DNA of 64,000 nt from Pseudoduganella lurida (GTDB taxonomy: Bacteria > Pseudomonadota > Gammaproteobacteria > Burkholderiales > Burkholderiaceae_D): the NCBI RefSeq assembly GCF_007830455.1, contig NZ_VLLB01000004.1, forward strand, positions 491,916 to 555,915, in the 5' to 3' direction. The number at the start of each line of letters is the position of its first letter. Position 1 is the first letter of the stretch. The notes under the pieces are model-generated. The model ran no database searches and was not told where the DNA came from. It was given only the letters and a program-made list of their open reading frames with translations. Shown here in pieces: positions 1-8,514 of the stretch. Position numbers and translations under genes: made by a program.

Positions 1-267
1 TACGAAGGCGCACCGTGCGCCAGCCAGTTCGCCAACGGCACCGTTGCGCCGAACGGCTGCGAACTGGCATCGTTCACGACGGTCGACCTGTCGACCCGCT
101 GGAACGTCAGCAAGCAGTTCACGCTGTTCGCCTCGGTGTCGAACGTGTTCGACCGGGTGGCACCGCTGGATCCGCTGACCTACGGTGGCATGAGCTTCAA
201 CCCGCTGGATAACTTCGGCGCCGTGGGCCGTTACTTCAAGGTCGGCGCGCAGTACAAGTTCTTCTGA
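1..267 (+). CDS. TonB-dependent receptor, C-terminal fragment (cut by window edge)
   Basis: Reading frame 1 is open from the window edge to a TGA at 265-267 and gives the last 88 residues of an outer-membrane TonB-dependent receptor. The visible part has the final beta-strands of the barrel, including a VSNVFDR segment followed by PLDPLTYGG and NPLD. It ends in an aromatic residue (YKFF), as outer-membrane barrels usually do for BAM recognition. The same PLDPLTYG/NPLD ending occurs in the complete receptor at 5484-8333, so the two are close paralogues. The substrate cannot be inferred. A terminator hairpin follows directly. Confidence 0.9.
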   Translation, partial: YEGAPCASQFANGTVAPNGCELASFTTVDLSTRWNVSKQFTLFASVSNVFDRVAPLDPLTYGGMSFNPLDNFGAVGRYFKVGAQYKFF

Positions 268-288
268 ACTAGCGCGACTGACTGACCG

Positions 289-313
289 GGCGGCCCTGCG
301 GGGCCGCCTTTTC
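289..313 (+). terminator. Rho-independent terminator after the first TBDR fragment
   Basis: GGCGGCCC and GGGCCGCC pair around a 4-base loop and are followed by TTTT. The hairpin lies 21 bases after the receptor stop codon. Confidence 0.8.
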
Positions 314-378
314 GTTATTACGGCATCGCCGCGTGCAGCATCGGAACGTCACATTTGGTGACATTCCCCGAACAAAAA

Positions 379-408
379 TTGACAAATAGCACGCCCGGAT
401 GATTTACT
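379..408 (+). promoter_or_regulatory. candidate sigma-70 promoter for the TBDR at 549
   Basis: A perfect TTGACA at 379-384 is followed after 18 bases by TTTACT at 403-408. The -10 match is only partial. The site lies about 140 bases upstream of the chosen receptor start, in the only intergenic stretch before it. The rest of 268-548 shows only the terminator and no gene. Confidence 0.35.
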
Positions 409-548
409 ACGGCCCCCGTGATTATTTGTGAGAATTGCGGGCATCCGCCGGTCATTAAACGATGGTGACTGCCGGTTGGCAGCATGGGCTGCGCCAGCCT
501 CCCCTACCCGGCGGGGCTGTCAGTTGTTCGCAATATCTGAAAGTTGTC

Positions 549-3338
549 ATGATTGAGAAAGTCTTGTCTCGCTCCCTGCGCGTAATGTTCGCGGGCAGCC
601 TGGCGATGGGCATGCACGCCGCGACCGCGCAGGAAGCCGGCGAGCAGTCCATGCAGCGCGTCGAAATCACCGGCTCGTCCATCAAGCGCATCGCTGCCGA
701 AGCGTCGCTGCCGGTGCAGTCCTTCAACCAGAAGGACATCAAGAAGACGGGTGTCACCACCGTCACCGATTTCATCCAGCAGATCCCAGCGATGCAGGGC
801 TTCTCCGTGGCGGCCGATTCGGTCGGCGGCGGCGGTGGCGGCATCACCACGGCATCGATCCACAATATCGGCGAGCAGTACACGCTGGTGCTGCTGAACG
901 GCCGCCGCATCGCGCCCGCCAACTCCGGCACCACGATCGACCTGAATTCGATTCCCCTGTCGGCCGTCGAGCGCGTGGAAGTGCTGACCGACGGCGCCTC
1001 GGCGCTGTACGGTGCCGACGCCATTGCCGGCGTCGTCAACTTCATCCTGAAGAAGGGTGCCTCCGACTGGCAGATCGATGCCAAGTACAACCGCCCCGAA
1101 CGTTCCGGCGGTTCGTCCAATGCGGTTTCCCTGTCCAAGGGCTTCGGCGACATCGACGACGATGGCTACAGCGTGTTCTTCTCCGCCAGCCACGACGAAC
1201 AGAAGGCCCTGAAGGCATCGCAGCGTTCGTTCGCCAAGACGGGCATCGTCAACTTCACCGACCCGGCCAACGGCCGTGCGCTGCAGTTCATCAACGGCTC
1301 CAGCCTGGCGCTGCCGGCCAACGCCGCGGTGCGCTACACGGCCGCCAATGGCGACGCCAGCTCGGTCAACCTGAACCCGTACGCGCTGTCGCACAACGGT
1401 GCCTGCGCGCCGATGAATGCCGACTTCTACGGCAACGGCAACTGCTACTTCGACCACGCGTCGACGATCGAGATCAATCCCGAGACGAAGCGCGACGGCG
1501 TGTTCAGCTCCGGCGAATTCAAGCTGGGCGCCAGCGGCTTCAAGGCGTTCTACGATTTCGCCTTCACCAAGGCCAATGTGCGCTCCGCGATCGCACCGTT
1601 CCCGGCGCAGTTCTCGATCGACCAGGGCTCGGCGCTGTACAACCGCTACGTGGCGCCTTACCTGACGGCCGAACAGGCCGCCGGCGTGACGAGCGTGACG
1701 GCCAACTACCGCCTGATGGAAATGGGCAACCGCACGTACGACTACGGCACCAAGGCCACGCACATCGTTGCCGGCGTCGATGGCAATGCCTTCGGCTGGG
1801 ACGTGAACTCGGCGTTCACCTGGTCGCGCAACCGCCAGACGCAGGACTATGTCAGCGGCTTCCCGGTCGCGGCCAAGTTCGACGCGGCGATCGACGCGGG
1901 CCTGCTCGATCCGTTCACCTATGGCTACGGCGAGATGCCGGAGGCGATGAAGAACACGCTGCTGGGCACCGGCTTCTCCGGCCTGTACAGCACGCAGACC
2001 GTGATCATGAAGGGCTGGGATGCGCGCGGCTCGCGCGAAGCGTTCAAGCTGCCGGGCGGCACGGCGATGCTGGGCGTGGGTGTGGACTATCGCGACACCA
2101 ACTACCAAGTGGCCAACGAGGACGTGGCGAAGAACGCCGAGATCCTGTACGAAAGCCCGAGCATCGACAGCGGCTACCACCGTGCCAACGCCGGCGCCTA
2201 CGCCGAGCTGATGATGCCGATCACGAAACAGCTGGAAGTGACGGCCTCCGCGCGTTACGACCGCATCGGCGCGACCAAGGACAATGTCGGCGGCGCCAGC
2301 TACGGCCAGACCGAAAGCGCCAATACCTGGAAGCTGTCCGGCAAGTACTCGGCCACGAAGAACCTGATGTTCCGCGCCGCGGCCGGCACCGGCTTCCGCG
2401 TCTCCACGATGCAGCAGATCGCCGGCATGCAGGAAGACTGGGGCGTCACGGGCGGCAACTACAACTGCCCGCTGGCCGGCACGAACCACCCGCTGGCCTC
2501 CTACTGCAACGGCGTGGGCCGCCAGCAGTTCGAAGCGTTCCGCGCGGGTAATGCGGAACTGGCGCCGGAGAAGTCGAAGCAGTGGTCGATCGGCACCGTG
2601 TGGGAACCGCTCAACGGCGTGTCGATGGCGCTGGACCTGTGGCAGGTGGAGATCCGCGACCAGGTCACGGATGTCGCCGAATCGCAGATCTTCGCGCAGT
2701 GGGAAAAGTACGCGAACCTGTACACCACGAAATACGTGGCCTCGACGGGCCGCAACGAGCTGGCGATCGTCTATGCGCCGGTGAACATCGGCCGCGCGGA
2801 AAGCCGCGGCATCGACTACGACTTCCAGCACCGCATGAACCTGTGGGGCGGCAAGCTGACCAACCGCCTGGCCGGCACCTACCTGCTGCGTTCGCGCTAC
2901 ACGGAACCGGGCACCAGCGACGAATGGACCAGCAACCTGAACCGCTACAGCAGCAACGACGACGTGGCCTTCCGCCACATCATCCGCGCCTCGTCGTCGT
3001 TCGAGACGAAGCAGTTCACGCACACGCTGACCGCCGCCTACCGCAACGGCTACATCGACAAGCCGCAGACGGAAGACGACTGCGCCGTGATCGTGGCCGG
3101 TTCGCCGGGCGAGTGCTACGCGATCACGCTGCAGGTGCCGAGCTACACCACGTTCGACTACCAGGTGGCGTACCGCCCGATGGCCAACGTGGAAATCACC
3201 GGCGGCATCCTGAACCTGTTCGACCGCGACCCGCCGTTCTCGCTGCGTAACGCCGGTTCGCACCAGGTGGGCTACAACCCGTCGTATTCCAGCGCGCTGG
3301 GACGGCAGTTCTACCTGTCCGGTTCCTACCGGTTCTGA
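549..3338 (+). CDS. TonB-dependent receptor
   Basis: A 929-residue outer-membrane receptor for TonB/ExbBD-energised uptake; the ligand is unknown. The start at 549 is chosen over an in-frame ATG at 462. It begins directly with a signal peptide (MIEKVLSRSLRVMFAGSLAM, then Ala-rich to ATAQ), whereas the longer form would place about 29 non-signal residues first. No strong Shine-Dalgarno sequence is seen. After the signal comes the motif RVEITGSSIKR, also found near the N-terminus of the receptors at 5484 and 8515 and, with variation, at 21004. The plug domain follows with LVLLNGRRIA and DGASALYGADAIAGVVNF. The rest is beta-barrel, ending in SYRF. The LFDRDPPFS motif near the C-terminus groups it with the receptors at 8515 and 21004. 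No transporter or enzyme gene is adjacent. Confidence 0.9.
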   Translation: MIEKVLSRSLRVMFAGSLAMGMHAATAQEAGEQSMQRVEITGSSIKRIAAEASLPVQSFNQKDIKKTGVTTVTDFIQQIPAMQGFSVAADSVGGGGGGITTASIHNIGEQYTLVLLNGRRIAPANSGTTIDLNSIPLSAVERVEVLTDGASALYGADAIAGVVNFILKKGASDWQIDAKYNRPERSGGSSNAVSLSKGFGDIDDDGYSVFFSASHDEQKALKASQRSFAKTGIVNFTDPANGRALQFINGSSLALPANAAVRYTAANGDASSVNLNPYALSHNGACAPMNADFYGNGNCYFDHASTIEINPETKRDGVFSSGEFKLGASGFKAFYDFAFTKANVRSAIAPFPAQFSIDQGSALYNRYVAPYLTAEQAAGVTSVTANYRLMEMGNRTYDYGTKATHIVAGVDGNAFGWDVNSAFTWSRNRQTQDYVSGFPVAAKFDAAIDAGLLDPFTYGYGEMPEAMKNTLLGTGFSGLYSTQTVIMKGWDARGSREAFKLPGGTAMLGVGVDYRDTNYQVANEDVAKNAEILYESPSIDSGYHRANAGAYAELMMPITKQLEVTASARYDRIGATKDNVGGASYGQTESANTWKLSGKYSATKNLMFRAAAGTGFRVSTMQQIAGMQEDWGVTGGNYNCPLAGTNHPLASYCNGVGRQQFEAFRAGNAELAPEKSKQWSIGTVWEPLNGVSMALDLWQVEIRDQVTDVAESQIFAQWEKYANLYTTKYVASTGRNELAIVYAPVNIGRAESRGIDYDFQHRMNLWGGKLTNRLAGTYLLRSRYTEPGTSDEWTSNLNRYSSNDDVAFRHIIRASSSFETKQFTHTLTAAYRNGYIDKPQTEDDCAVIVAGSPGECYAITLQVPSYTTFDYQVAYRPMANVEITGGILNLFDRDPPFSLRNAGSHQVGYNPSYSSALGRQFYLSGSYRF

Positions 3339-3375
3339 TGGCCTGGCCGGTTCGCCGGTCCTGACGGCCTGATGC

Positions 3376-3401
3376 AAAAACGGCGCCGCGGCGCCGTTTT
3401 T
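3376..3401. terminator. Bidirectional intrinsic terminator
   Basis: AAAAACGGCGCC and GGCGCCGTTTTT pair almost directly. The A and T tracts on both sides let it work on either strand, between the + strand receptor and the - strand aroG. Confidence 0.85.
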
Positions 3402-3431
3402 CATGGGATGTTCCGAAGGCGTTCGAGTCAC

Positions 3432-3598
3432 GGGGTCTGTCCCCGGCAAGAGCTCGCCCGCGCGTCCACCGCCAGCGTCCGCCAGGGGACTGACCCCGAT
3501 TTCTGCAACCGCTGCGATGGCGCTGGCCAACATTGGGGGCAGTCCCCTTGTTACCGACAACAACGCATCCCCCCTTGGAGCCTGCGGGGACAGACCCC
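3432..3598. repeat. Cluster of four GGGG-(ACAG/TCTG)-CCCC palindromes
   Basis: Four 13-base near-palindromes lie in 167 bases of noncoding DNA: GGGGTCTGTCCCC (3432-3444), GGGGACTGACCCC (3485-3497), GGGGGCAGTCCCC (3535-3547) and GGGGACAGACCCC (3586-3598). They alternate in orientation. Similar cores recur at 23733, 27822 and 44321. They look like REP-type elements. No transposase is seen beside them. Confidence 0.7.
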
Positions 3599-3619
3599 AA
3601 GCGCGCACCGCGGGCCGCC

Positions 3620-4678
3620 TTACTCCCCCTTCAAGCGCCGCGTTCGCACGGCTTCAGCCAGCTGCTCCAGCACCCGCACGCTGGACTCCCAGTCGATGCA
3701 GCCATCGGTGATCGACTGGCCATAGGTCAGCTCCTTGCCCGGCACCAGATCCTGGCGGCCGCCGACGAGATTCGATTCCACCATCACGCCGACGATGCGC
3801 GAATCGCCGCCCGCCACCTGGCCGGCAATGTCGGCGCACACGGGCACCTGGTTCTCCGGCTTCTTCGAGCTGTTGGCGTGCGAGGCGTCGATCATCAGGC
3901 GCGCGGCCAGGCCCAGGTTGCCGATGGCCTTGCAGGCCTCTTCCACGCTGGCGGCATCGTAGTTCGGCGTCTTGCCGCCGCGCAGGATGATGTGGCAGTC
4001 CTCGTTGCCGTTGGTGGACACGATGGCCGAGTGGCCGCCCTTCGTCACGGACAGGAAGTGGTGCGGCTGCGAGGCCGCCTTGATGGCTTCCACGGCGATC
4101 TTGATATTGCCGTCCGTGCCGTTCTTGAAGCCGACCGGGCAGGACAGGCCGGAGGCCAGCTCGCGGTGCACCTGCGATTCGGTGGTGCGGGCGCCAATCG
4201 CACCCCAGGAGATCAGGTCGGCGATGTATTGCGGACTGATCACGTCGAGGAACTCGGTGCCGGCCGGCAGGCCCAGCTCGTTGATGTCGCGCAGCAGCTC
4301 GCGCGCCATGCGCAGGCCATCGTTGATGCGGAAGCTGTTGTCCATGTACGGGTCGTTGATCAGGCCTTTCCAGCCCACCGTCGTGCGCGGCTTCTCGAAG
4401 TACACGCGCATGACGATTTCCAGGTCGCCCTTGAGCTGTTCGCGCAGCGGCGCCAGGCGGCGCGCGTATTCCATTGCCGCTTTCGGATCGTGGATCGAGC
4501 ACGGGCCGATGACCACCATCAGGCGGTCGTCCTGGCCGTGCAGGATGCGGTGCAGCGCCACGCGGGCATCGGCAGCCGTGGCGGAGGCGCTGTCGGTGCA
4601 GGGGAATTCGCGGATCAGGTGCGAAGGCGGGGTCAGTTCCTTCATTTCGCGGATGCGCAGATCGTCGGTGCGTTGCAT
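3620..4678 (-). CDS. aroG: 3-deoxy-7-phosphoheptulonate synthase (class I DAHP synthase)
   Basis: A 352-residue enzyme that condenses phosphoenolpyruvate and erythrose-4-phosphate, the first step of the shikimate pathway. The length and the GPCSIHDPKAA motif near residue 60 are typical of the AroF/G/H family. ARRLAPLREQLK, MRVYFEKPRTTVGWKG and DASHANSSKK are also conserved family blocks. The start is set at MQRTDDLRIREMKEL, the usual family N-terminus, although the frame stays open 80 codons further upstream. That upstream part overlaps an attenuator (leader peptide and terminator at 4717-4882), which argues it is untranslated in this frame. The E. coli isozymes are feedback-inhibited by Phe, Tyr or Trp. 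The leader codons favour Phe and Tyr control here, but the allosteric specificity cannot be read from the sequence. Confidence 0.95.
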   Translation of the reverse strand: MQRTDDLRIREMKELTPPSHLIREFPCTDSASATAADARVALHRILHGQDDRLMVVIGPCSIHDPKAAMEYARRLAPLREQLKGDLEIVMRVYFEKPRTTVGWKGLINDPYMDNSFRINDGLRMARELLRDINELGLPAGTEFLDVISPQYIADLISWGAIGARTTESQVHRELASGLSCPVGFKNGTDGNIKIAVEAIKAASQPHHFLSVTKGGHSAIVSTNGNEDCHIILRGGKTPNYDAASVEEACKAIGNLGLAARLMIDASHANSSKKPENQVPVCADIAGQVAGGDSRIVGVMVESNLVGGRQDLVPGKELTYGQSITDGCIDWESSVRVLEQLAEAVRTRRLKGE

Positions 4679-4716
4679 GAGGCTCTCCAGGTAGTGTCGC
4701 TTGAAACTGTCGGGGT

Positions 4717-4745
4717 AAAAAAAAACCGCCATCGCTGGCGGTTTC
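4717..4745 (-). terminator. Attenuator terminator in the aroG leader
   Basis: Read on the minus strand, AAACCGCC and GGCGGTTT pair around AGCGAT, followed by an unbroken T run. This is a textbook intrinsic terminator lying 38 bases before the aroG start codon rather than after a gene. It therefore can stop transcripts before they reach aroG. Confidence 0.85.
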
Positions 4746-4782
4746 TGGTATCTGCTGGAACGTTCGCTTTGCTGCTTTTCGC

Positions 4783-4866
4783 TTACGTGCACCGGCCTGT
4801 ACTCAACCGCCTGAAGGCTGGGAGCCAAAAATAAAAGTAGCCGGTAAAGAAAGCGAAGTGGTGCAT
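4783..4866 (-). CDS. aroG leader peptide, Phe/Tyr-rich, 27 aa
   Basis: A 27-codon reading frame begins MHHFAFFTGYFYFWLPAF and ends in TAA. Ten of its first 18 residues are aromatic (seven Phe, two Tyr, one Trp). It is preceded by AGGA at Shine-Dalgarno distance and by a promoter-like sequence whose predicted start would leave a leader of about 16 nt. The composition resembles E. coli PheL but adds Tyr and Trp codons, which fits control of the common first step of aromatic synthesis. The peptide is expected to have no function beyond ribosome stalling. Confidence 0.75.
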   Translation of the reverse strand: MHHFAFFTGYFYFWLPAFRRLSTGRCT

Positions 4867-4888
4867 GAACAGTCCTATAAGTTGAATG

Positions 4889-4918
4889 ACTATAACAACA
4901 AGATCCGGCGTTTGGCAA
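4889..4918 (-). promoter_or_regulatory. Promoter of the aroG leader
   Basis: On the minus strand TTGCCA (4918-4913) and TATAGT (4894-4889) are 18 bases apart. Transcription would start near 4882, 16 bases before the leader peptide ATG, as expected for an attenuator. Confidence 0.55.
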
Positions 4919-5483
4919 GCGATTGTGGGCGACACCGGCTACCGGACAGTCGCACGAACCCTATTTCGCGCCGTGTCCGCACGCTGGCGCGCCCGGCTTT
5001 CAGCATGAAATTCTTGCCAAGACGAAAACCTTGTGAATGACTTTCGGAAGAGACGATCACGTTTCGGCAGCCGCAGGAACGCTGGCAAAAGTCACATTTC
5101 GCTGAATATAAATTGGTCGGCAGCGTCGTGCGTTGCGACAGCGAATTTTGATTTAGAGAAATCGCTCTAGCTCTGCAATTCATGGCGCGTCGTCCGAGCT
5201 GCAGCAGAACGTCACCGCGGCCAAGCGCACCAAAAATTTCAGTGAACAAACTATTTTCTGCAAATTCGTCCAAATAACCGTCATCTACGCCGAACTTGCC
5301 TGTTACATTTTGACGCAATTTTTACTTCCAACCCTCCCTCTCTTATGCTGTTTTTGCGTGTGCGCGGGTTGACACCTCCAAATTTTGTTGCGCACATGAG
5401 ACATTGCAGTTTCCTAAACTGTTTATCTCCTATATAAGTTCGTCTCTCACGAAAAACATCGGACACCTTCTGGAGAACCACTG
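4919..5483. other. Noncoding region upstream of the TBDR at 5484
   Basis: This 565-base stretch is more AT-rich than its surroundings and has no convincing gene; the one long frame on the minus strand has no family signature. A block at 5085-5115 containing CATTTCGCTGAATA recurs at 31281-31311. A TATATAAG at 5431 could be part of a promoter, but no matching -35 is seen. Confidence 0.5.
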
Positions 5484-8333
5484 ATGACCATCAAAATTCG
5501 CCCCCTGCCAGGTGGACTGCGCCGGGCTTTCCCGGTGGCAGTGCCACTGTTGATGTCGGTTCTGACCGCTCAGGCACAAACCACCGAACCTGCTGCCGGC
5601 CAGACCGTACAACGGGTCGAAATTACCGGTTCGAACATTCGCCGTTCGCAGGCTGAAACGGCATCGCCGGTTCAGACCGTGAACCGTGCCGATATCGAAA
5701 AATCGGGCAAAACCACCGTCGCCGAACTGCTGCAAACGCTGGCAGTCGACAACTCCGGTTCCGTACCAACCAGCTTCGGCAGCGGTTTCGCCGCCGGCGC
5801 ATCGGGTATCTCCCTGCGCGGCCTGGGCGCCCAGTCCACGCTGGTGCTGCTGAACGGCCGCCGCATTGCGCCGTATGGCCTGGCCGATGACGGCCAGAAA
5901 ACCTTCGCCGACCTGAACATCATCCCGGCCGAAGCAGTCGAGCGCGTTGAAATCCTGAAAGACGGCGCCTCCGCCATCTACGGTTCCGATGCCATCGCCG
6001 GCGTCGTCAACGTGATCCTGCGCCGCGACTACGTGGGCACCACCGTGCGCGCCAGCCAGGGCCTGTCGAACGAGAAAGATGGCGCGGACACCCGCATCGC
6101 CGTCACGCACGGCGTGGGCGACCTGGAAACGGACCGCTACAACTTCCTGTTCAGCGCCGAATACGGCAAGAAAAAAGAAGTGTGGAACCGTGACCGTGCC
6201 GACCGCGGCGCCGTCGGCAAGAGCGATCTGCGCGACTTCGGCTTCTCCGCACAGGAAGCCCTGGGCGGCACTGGCGCGATCGTCAATTCCGGCTCGGCCG
6301 GCAGCTCGATCATCGGTAACGTGCAGCAGCCTGGCGGTGGCTACTACAGCCGCGACAGCCTGGCAGCCGGCAATGGCTTCACCCGCACCTTCCCGGGCGC
6401 GAAGTGCTCGAACCTGACCAGCCACCCGCAGGGCGACCCACTGGGCGGCTGCCTGATCGACTCGGCACAGCAGTACAACCAGATGCAGCCACGTCAGGAA
6501 ACCCTGAACCTGTTCTCGCGCGCCACGTTCCAGCTGAACCCGGACTGGCAGGCGTACGTTGAACTGAACGGCTACCACAGCAATTCCGATTCGTCGTCGA
6601 CGCCTTCCGGCATCAGCGGTTCGGTCGGCTACCCAGGCGGCCCGGTCAACAACGCCACGATCTCGCTGGGCGCCGCGCACCCGGACAACCCGTACTTCGG
6701 TTCGACCGCCCGCCTGCGCTACCTGGCGTATGACGTGGGCCCACGCACCAGCAACATCGAATCGAACTTCACGCGCGCCGTGGCCGGCCTGAAAGGCTCC
6801 GCCGCAGGCTGGGATATCGACTCGGCGATCCTGTTCTCGATGAACAAGGTGAACAACGAGCGCGGCGGCTACCTGCAGCGCGACGTGGCCTACGCCCTGC
6901 TGAACCCGTCCGCAGCGAACGTGGCTGCCGCCCAGGCATCCGCAGCGTACCGCGCCCTGCCGGCCGGCACCTACTGGCGCATCGGCGAGAACGCCGGCCT
7001 GAACTCGCAGGCCCTGTACGACGCGCTGTCGCCGACCATCGCCAACGATGCCACCACGAAGCTGGCCCTGGCCGACTTCAAGGCCTCGCGTGAGTTCGGC
7101 CAGCTGCCGGGCGGCGCGATCGGTATCGCCGTGGGCGCCGAAGTGCGTCACGACTCGACCGAACTGGCACCGACCGCCGGCACCGACCGCGGCAACATCA
7201 TCGGCCTGGGTTACTCGGCCTATGAAGGCCAGCGCAACTCCGTCGCGCTGTACACCGAAGCCATCGCACCGGTCCTGAAGACCCTGGAAATCTCCGGCGC
7301 GCTGCGTTACGACCACTTCAACGACGTGGGCAACTCGTACACGCCGAAAGTGGGCTTCAAGTTCACGCCGATCAACAGCTTCGCCCTGCGCGGTACGTTC
7401 GCTCGCGGCTTCCGTGCTCCTGGCGCGGCTGAAAACGGCCGTGGCGGCCTGGCAGCCTTCACCACCGCTGCCGATCCGACCCGTTGCGCCCTGGGCGTGA
7501 CGGCGGCCTGCTCCGCTTCGTCGGTGGCCGTGATCACGTCGCCGAACCCGGACCTGTCGCCGGAAAAATCGAAGAGCTTCTCGCTGGGCGCCGTGTGGGA
7601 TCCGCTGCCACGCACCAGCATCTCGATCGATGGCTGGCAGATCAAGCGCACCAACGAGATCAACCAGGAATCGACCCTGTCGGCCATCGCCGCCGGCCGC
7701 GTCGTGCGTGACATCGGTTCGTCGACCCGTCCTGGCGATCCAGGCGCGATCGTTGCCGTGCTGTCGAACTACGTGAACTCGGCAGCGACCGAAGTCCGTG
7801 GCCTCGACCTGGATGCCCGCACCACGTTCCAGATCGGCAGCGCTGGTTCCATCACGGCCGATGCCAAGTGGACCCACCTGTTCAAGTACCAGCGTATCGA
7901 GCAGAACGGCGATTCCGTGGACTTCGCCGGCACGCACGGCAACTGCGACGTGACGAACTGCATCGGCACGCCGGATGACCGCGTCAACCTGGGCCTGACC
8001 TGGGACCGTGGCCCGATCCGCCTGTCCGGTATCGTGAACTTCCGTGGCAAGCTGGACAACAAGTACGAGAAGGAAGACACGGAATGCGCGTTCACCTTCG
8101 CCAACGGCAACGATGCACCGAACGGTTGCAAGATCAGCTCGTTCACGACGCTGGACCTGACGGGCCGTTACAAGGTGTCCGACAAGGCTGAGCTGTTCGG
8201 CACCATCCAGAACGTGTTCGACAAGGAACCACCACTGGATCCGCTGACCTACGGCGCTGCCGGCTACAACCCGCTGGACTACTCCGGCGCGCTGGGCCGC
8301 TACTTCCAGATCGGCATGCGTTACACGTTCTAA
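5484..8333 (+). CDS. TonB-dependent receptor
   Basis: A 949-residue outer-membrane active-transport receptor. The ATG at 5484 is supported by GGAG a short distance upstream and opens a signal peptide ending near TAQAQ. RVEITGSNIRR follows at about residue 50. The plug domain carries LVLLNGRRIAPYG and DGASAIYGSDAIAGVVNVIL. The barrel ends with NVFDKEPPLDPLTYG, NPLDYSGALGRYF and a terminal RYTF. The ending is nearly that of the fragment at 1-267, so these two form one subfamily and the receptors at 549, 8515 and 21004 another. It lies, with the next receptor, between aroG and tldD on the opposite strand. Ligand unknown. Confidence 0.92.
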   Translation: MTIKIRPLPGGLRRAFPVAVPLLMSVLTAQAQTTEPAAGQTVQRVEITGSNIRRSQAETASPVQTVNRADIEKSGKTTVAELLQTLAVDNSGSVPTSFGSGFAAGASGISLRGLGAQSTLVLLNGRRIAPYGLADDGQKTFADLNIIPAEAVERVEILKDGASAIYGSDAIAGVVNVILRRDYVGTTVRASQGLSNEKDGADTRIAVTHGVGDLETDRYNFLFSAEYGKKKEVWNRDRADRGAVGKSDLRDFGFSAQEALGGTGAIVNSGSAGSSIIGNVQQPGGGYYSRDSLAAGNGFTRTFPGAKCSNLTSHPQGDPLGGCLIDSAQQYNQMQPRQETLNLFSRATFQLNPDWQAYVELNGYHSNSDSSSTPSGISGSVGYPGGPVNNATISLGAAHPDNPYFGSTARLRYLAYDVGPRTSNIESNFTRAVAGLKGSAAGWDIDSAILFSMNKVNNERGGYLQRDVAYALLNPSAANVAAAQASAAYRALPAGTYWRIGENAGLNSQALYDALSPTIANDATTKLALADFKASREFGQLPGGAIGIAVGAEVRHDSTELAPTAGTDRGNIIGLGYSAYEGQRNSVALYTEAIAPVLKTLEISGALRYDHFNDVGNSYTPKVGFKFTPINSFALRGTFARGFRAPGAAENGRGGLAAFTTAADPTRCALGVTAACSASSVAVITSPNPDLSPEKSKSFSLGAVWDPLPRTSISIDGWQIKRTNEINQESTLSAIAAGRVVRDIGSSTRPGDPGAIVAVLSNYVNSAATEVRGLDLDARTTFQIGSAGSITADAKWTHLFKYQRIEQNGDSVDFAGTHGNCDVTNCIGTPDDRVNLGLTWDRGPIRLSGIVNFRGKLDNKYEKEDTECAFTFANGNDAPNGCKISSFTTLDLTGRYKVSDKAELFGTIQNVFDKEPPLDPLTYGAAGYNPLDYSGALGRYFQIGMRYTF

Positions 8334-8369
8334 TGCCTAGCTGACCTGAGCGCTGTTGCAGCGCTTCCA

Positions 8370-8397
8370 AAAACGGGCCTTCGGGCCCGTTTTTTTT
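8370..8397 (+). terminator. Rho-independent terminator after the TBDR at 5484
   Basis: ACGGGCC, a TTCG tetraloop, and GGCCCGT are followed by seven T residues. This is a strong intrinsic terminator. Confidence 0.9.
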
Positions 8398-8514
8398 GCT
8401 CTCGAACTTGAGCGAGATCAAGACGCTGGAAAAACGCTGTTGCGGCCTGATCCATGTCAATGATTACATCGGGTACTTCTGTAGTGACACCACCACGAAG
8501 GAGACCACCCGGCC

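Larger units (their letters stand above)
4717..4882 (-). promoter_or_regulatory. Aromatic amino acid attenuator (pheL-type leader) of aroG
   Basis: A short leader transcript of about 165 nt precedes aroG. It contains, in order, a leader peptide with 7 Phe, 2 Tyr and 1 Trp codons, a possible hairpin CCAGCC-TTCA-GGCGG over its Arg-Arg codons, and a terminator. The GGCGGTT at 4805-4811 (minus-strand sense) is complementary to AACCGCC in the 5' arm of the terminator. A stalled ribosome could therefore free it to form an antiterminator. The layout matches pheA/trp-type attenuation. Seen: peptide, terminator and complementarity. Inferred: the regulatory behaviour. Confidence 0.75.

Noticed and set aside
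504..3608. Long minus-strand open frame opposite the first TBDR
   Set aside because: It is Arg/Val/Gln-rich with no family motif and mirrors a receptor whose own frame has clear motifs. High GC gives such shadows.
4678..4918. N-terminal extension of AroG
   Set aside because: The frame is open 80 codons upstream, but the segment holds the terminator and the leader peptide in another frame and has no family similarity.
4890..5318. 142-codon minus-strand frame upstream of the aroG leader
   Set aside because: No recognisable features and it overlaps the aroG leader promoter and a repeated noncoding block.
5369..5398. TTGACA as promoter of the TBDR at 5484
   Set aside because: A perfect -35 but no acceptable -10 at 16-18 bases.
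5430..7937. 835-codon minus-strand frame opposite the TBDR at 5484
   Set aside because: No motif, shadow composition, no ribosome-binding site.
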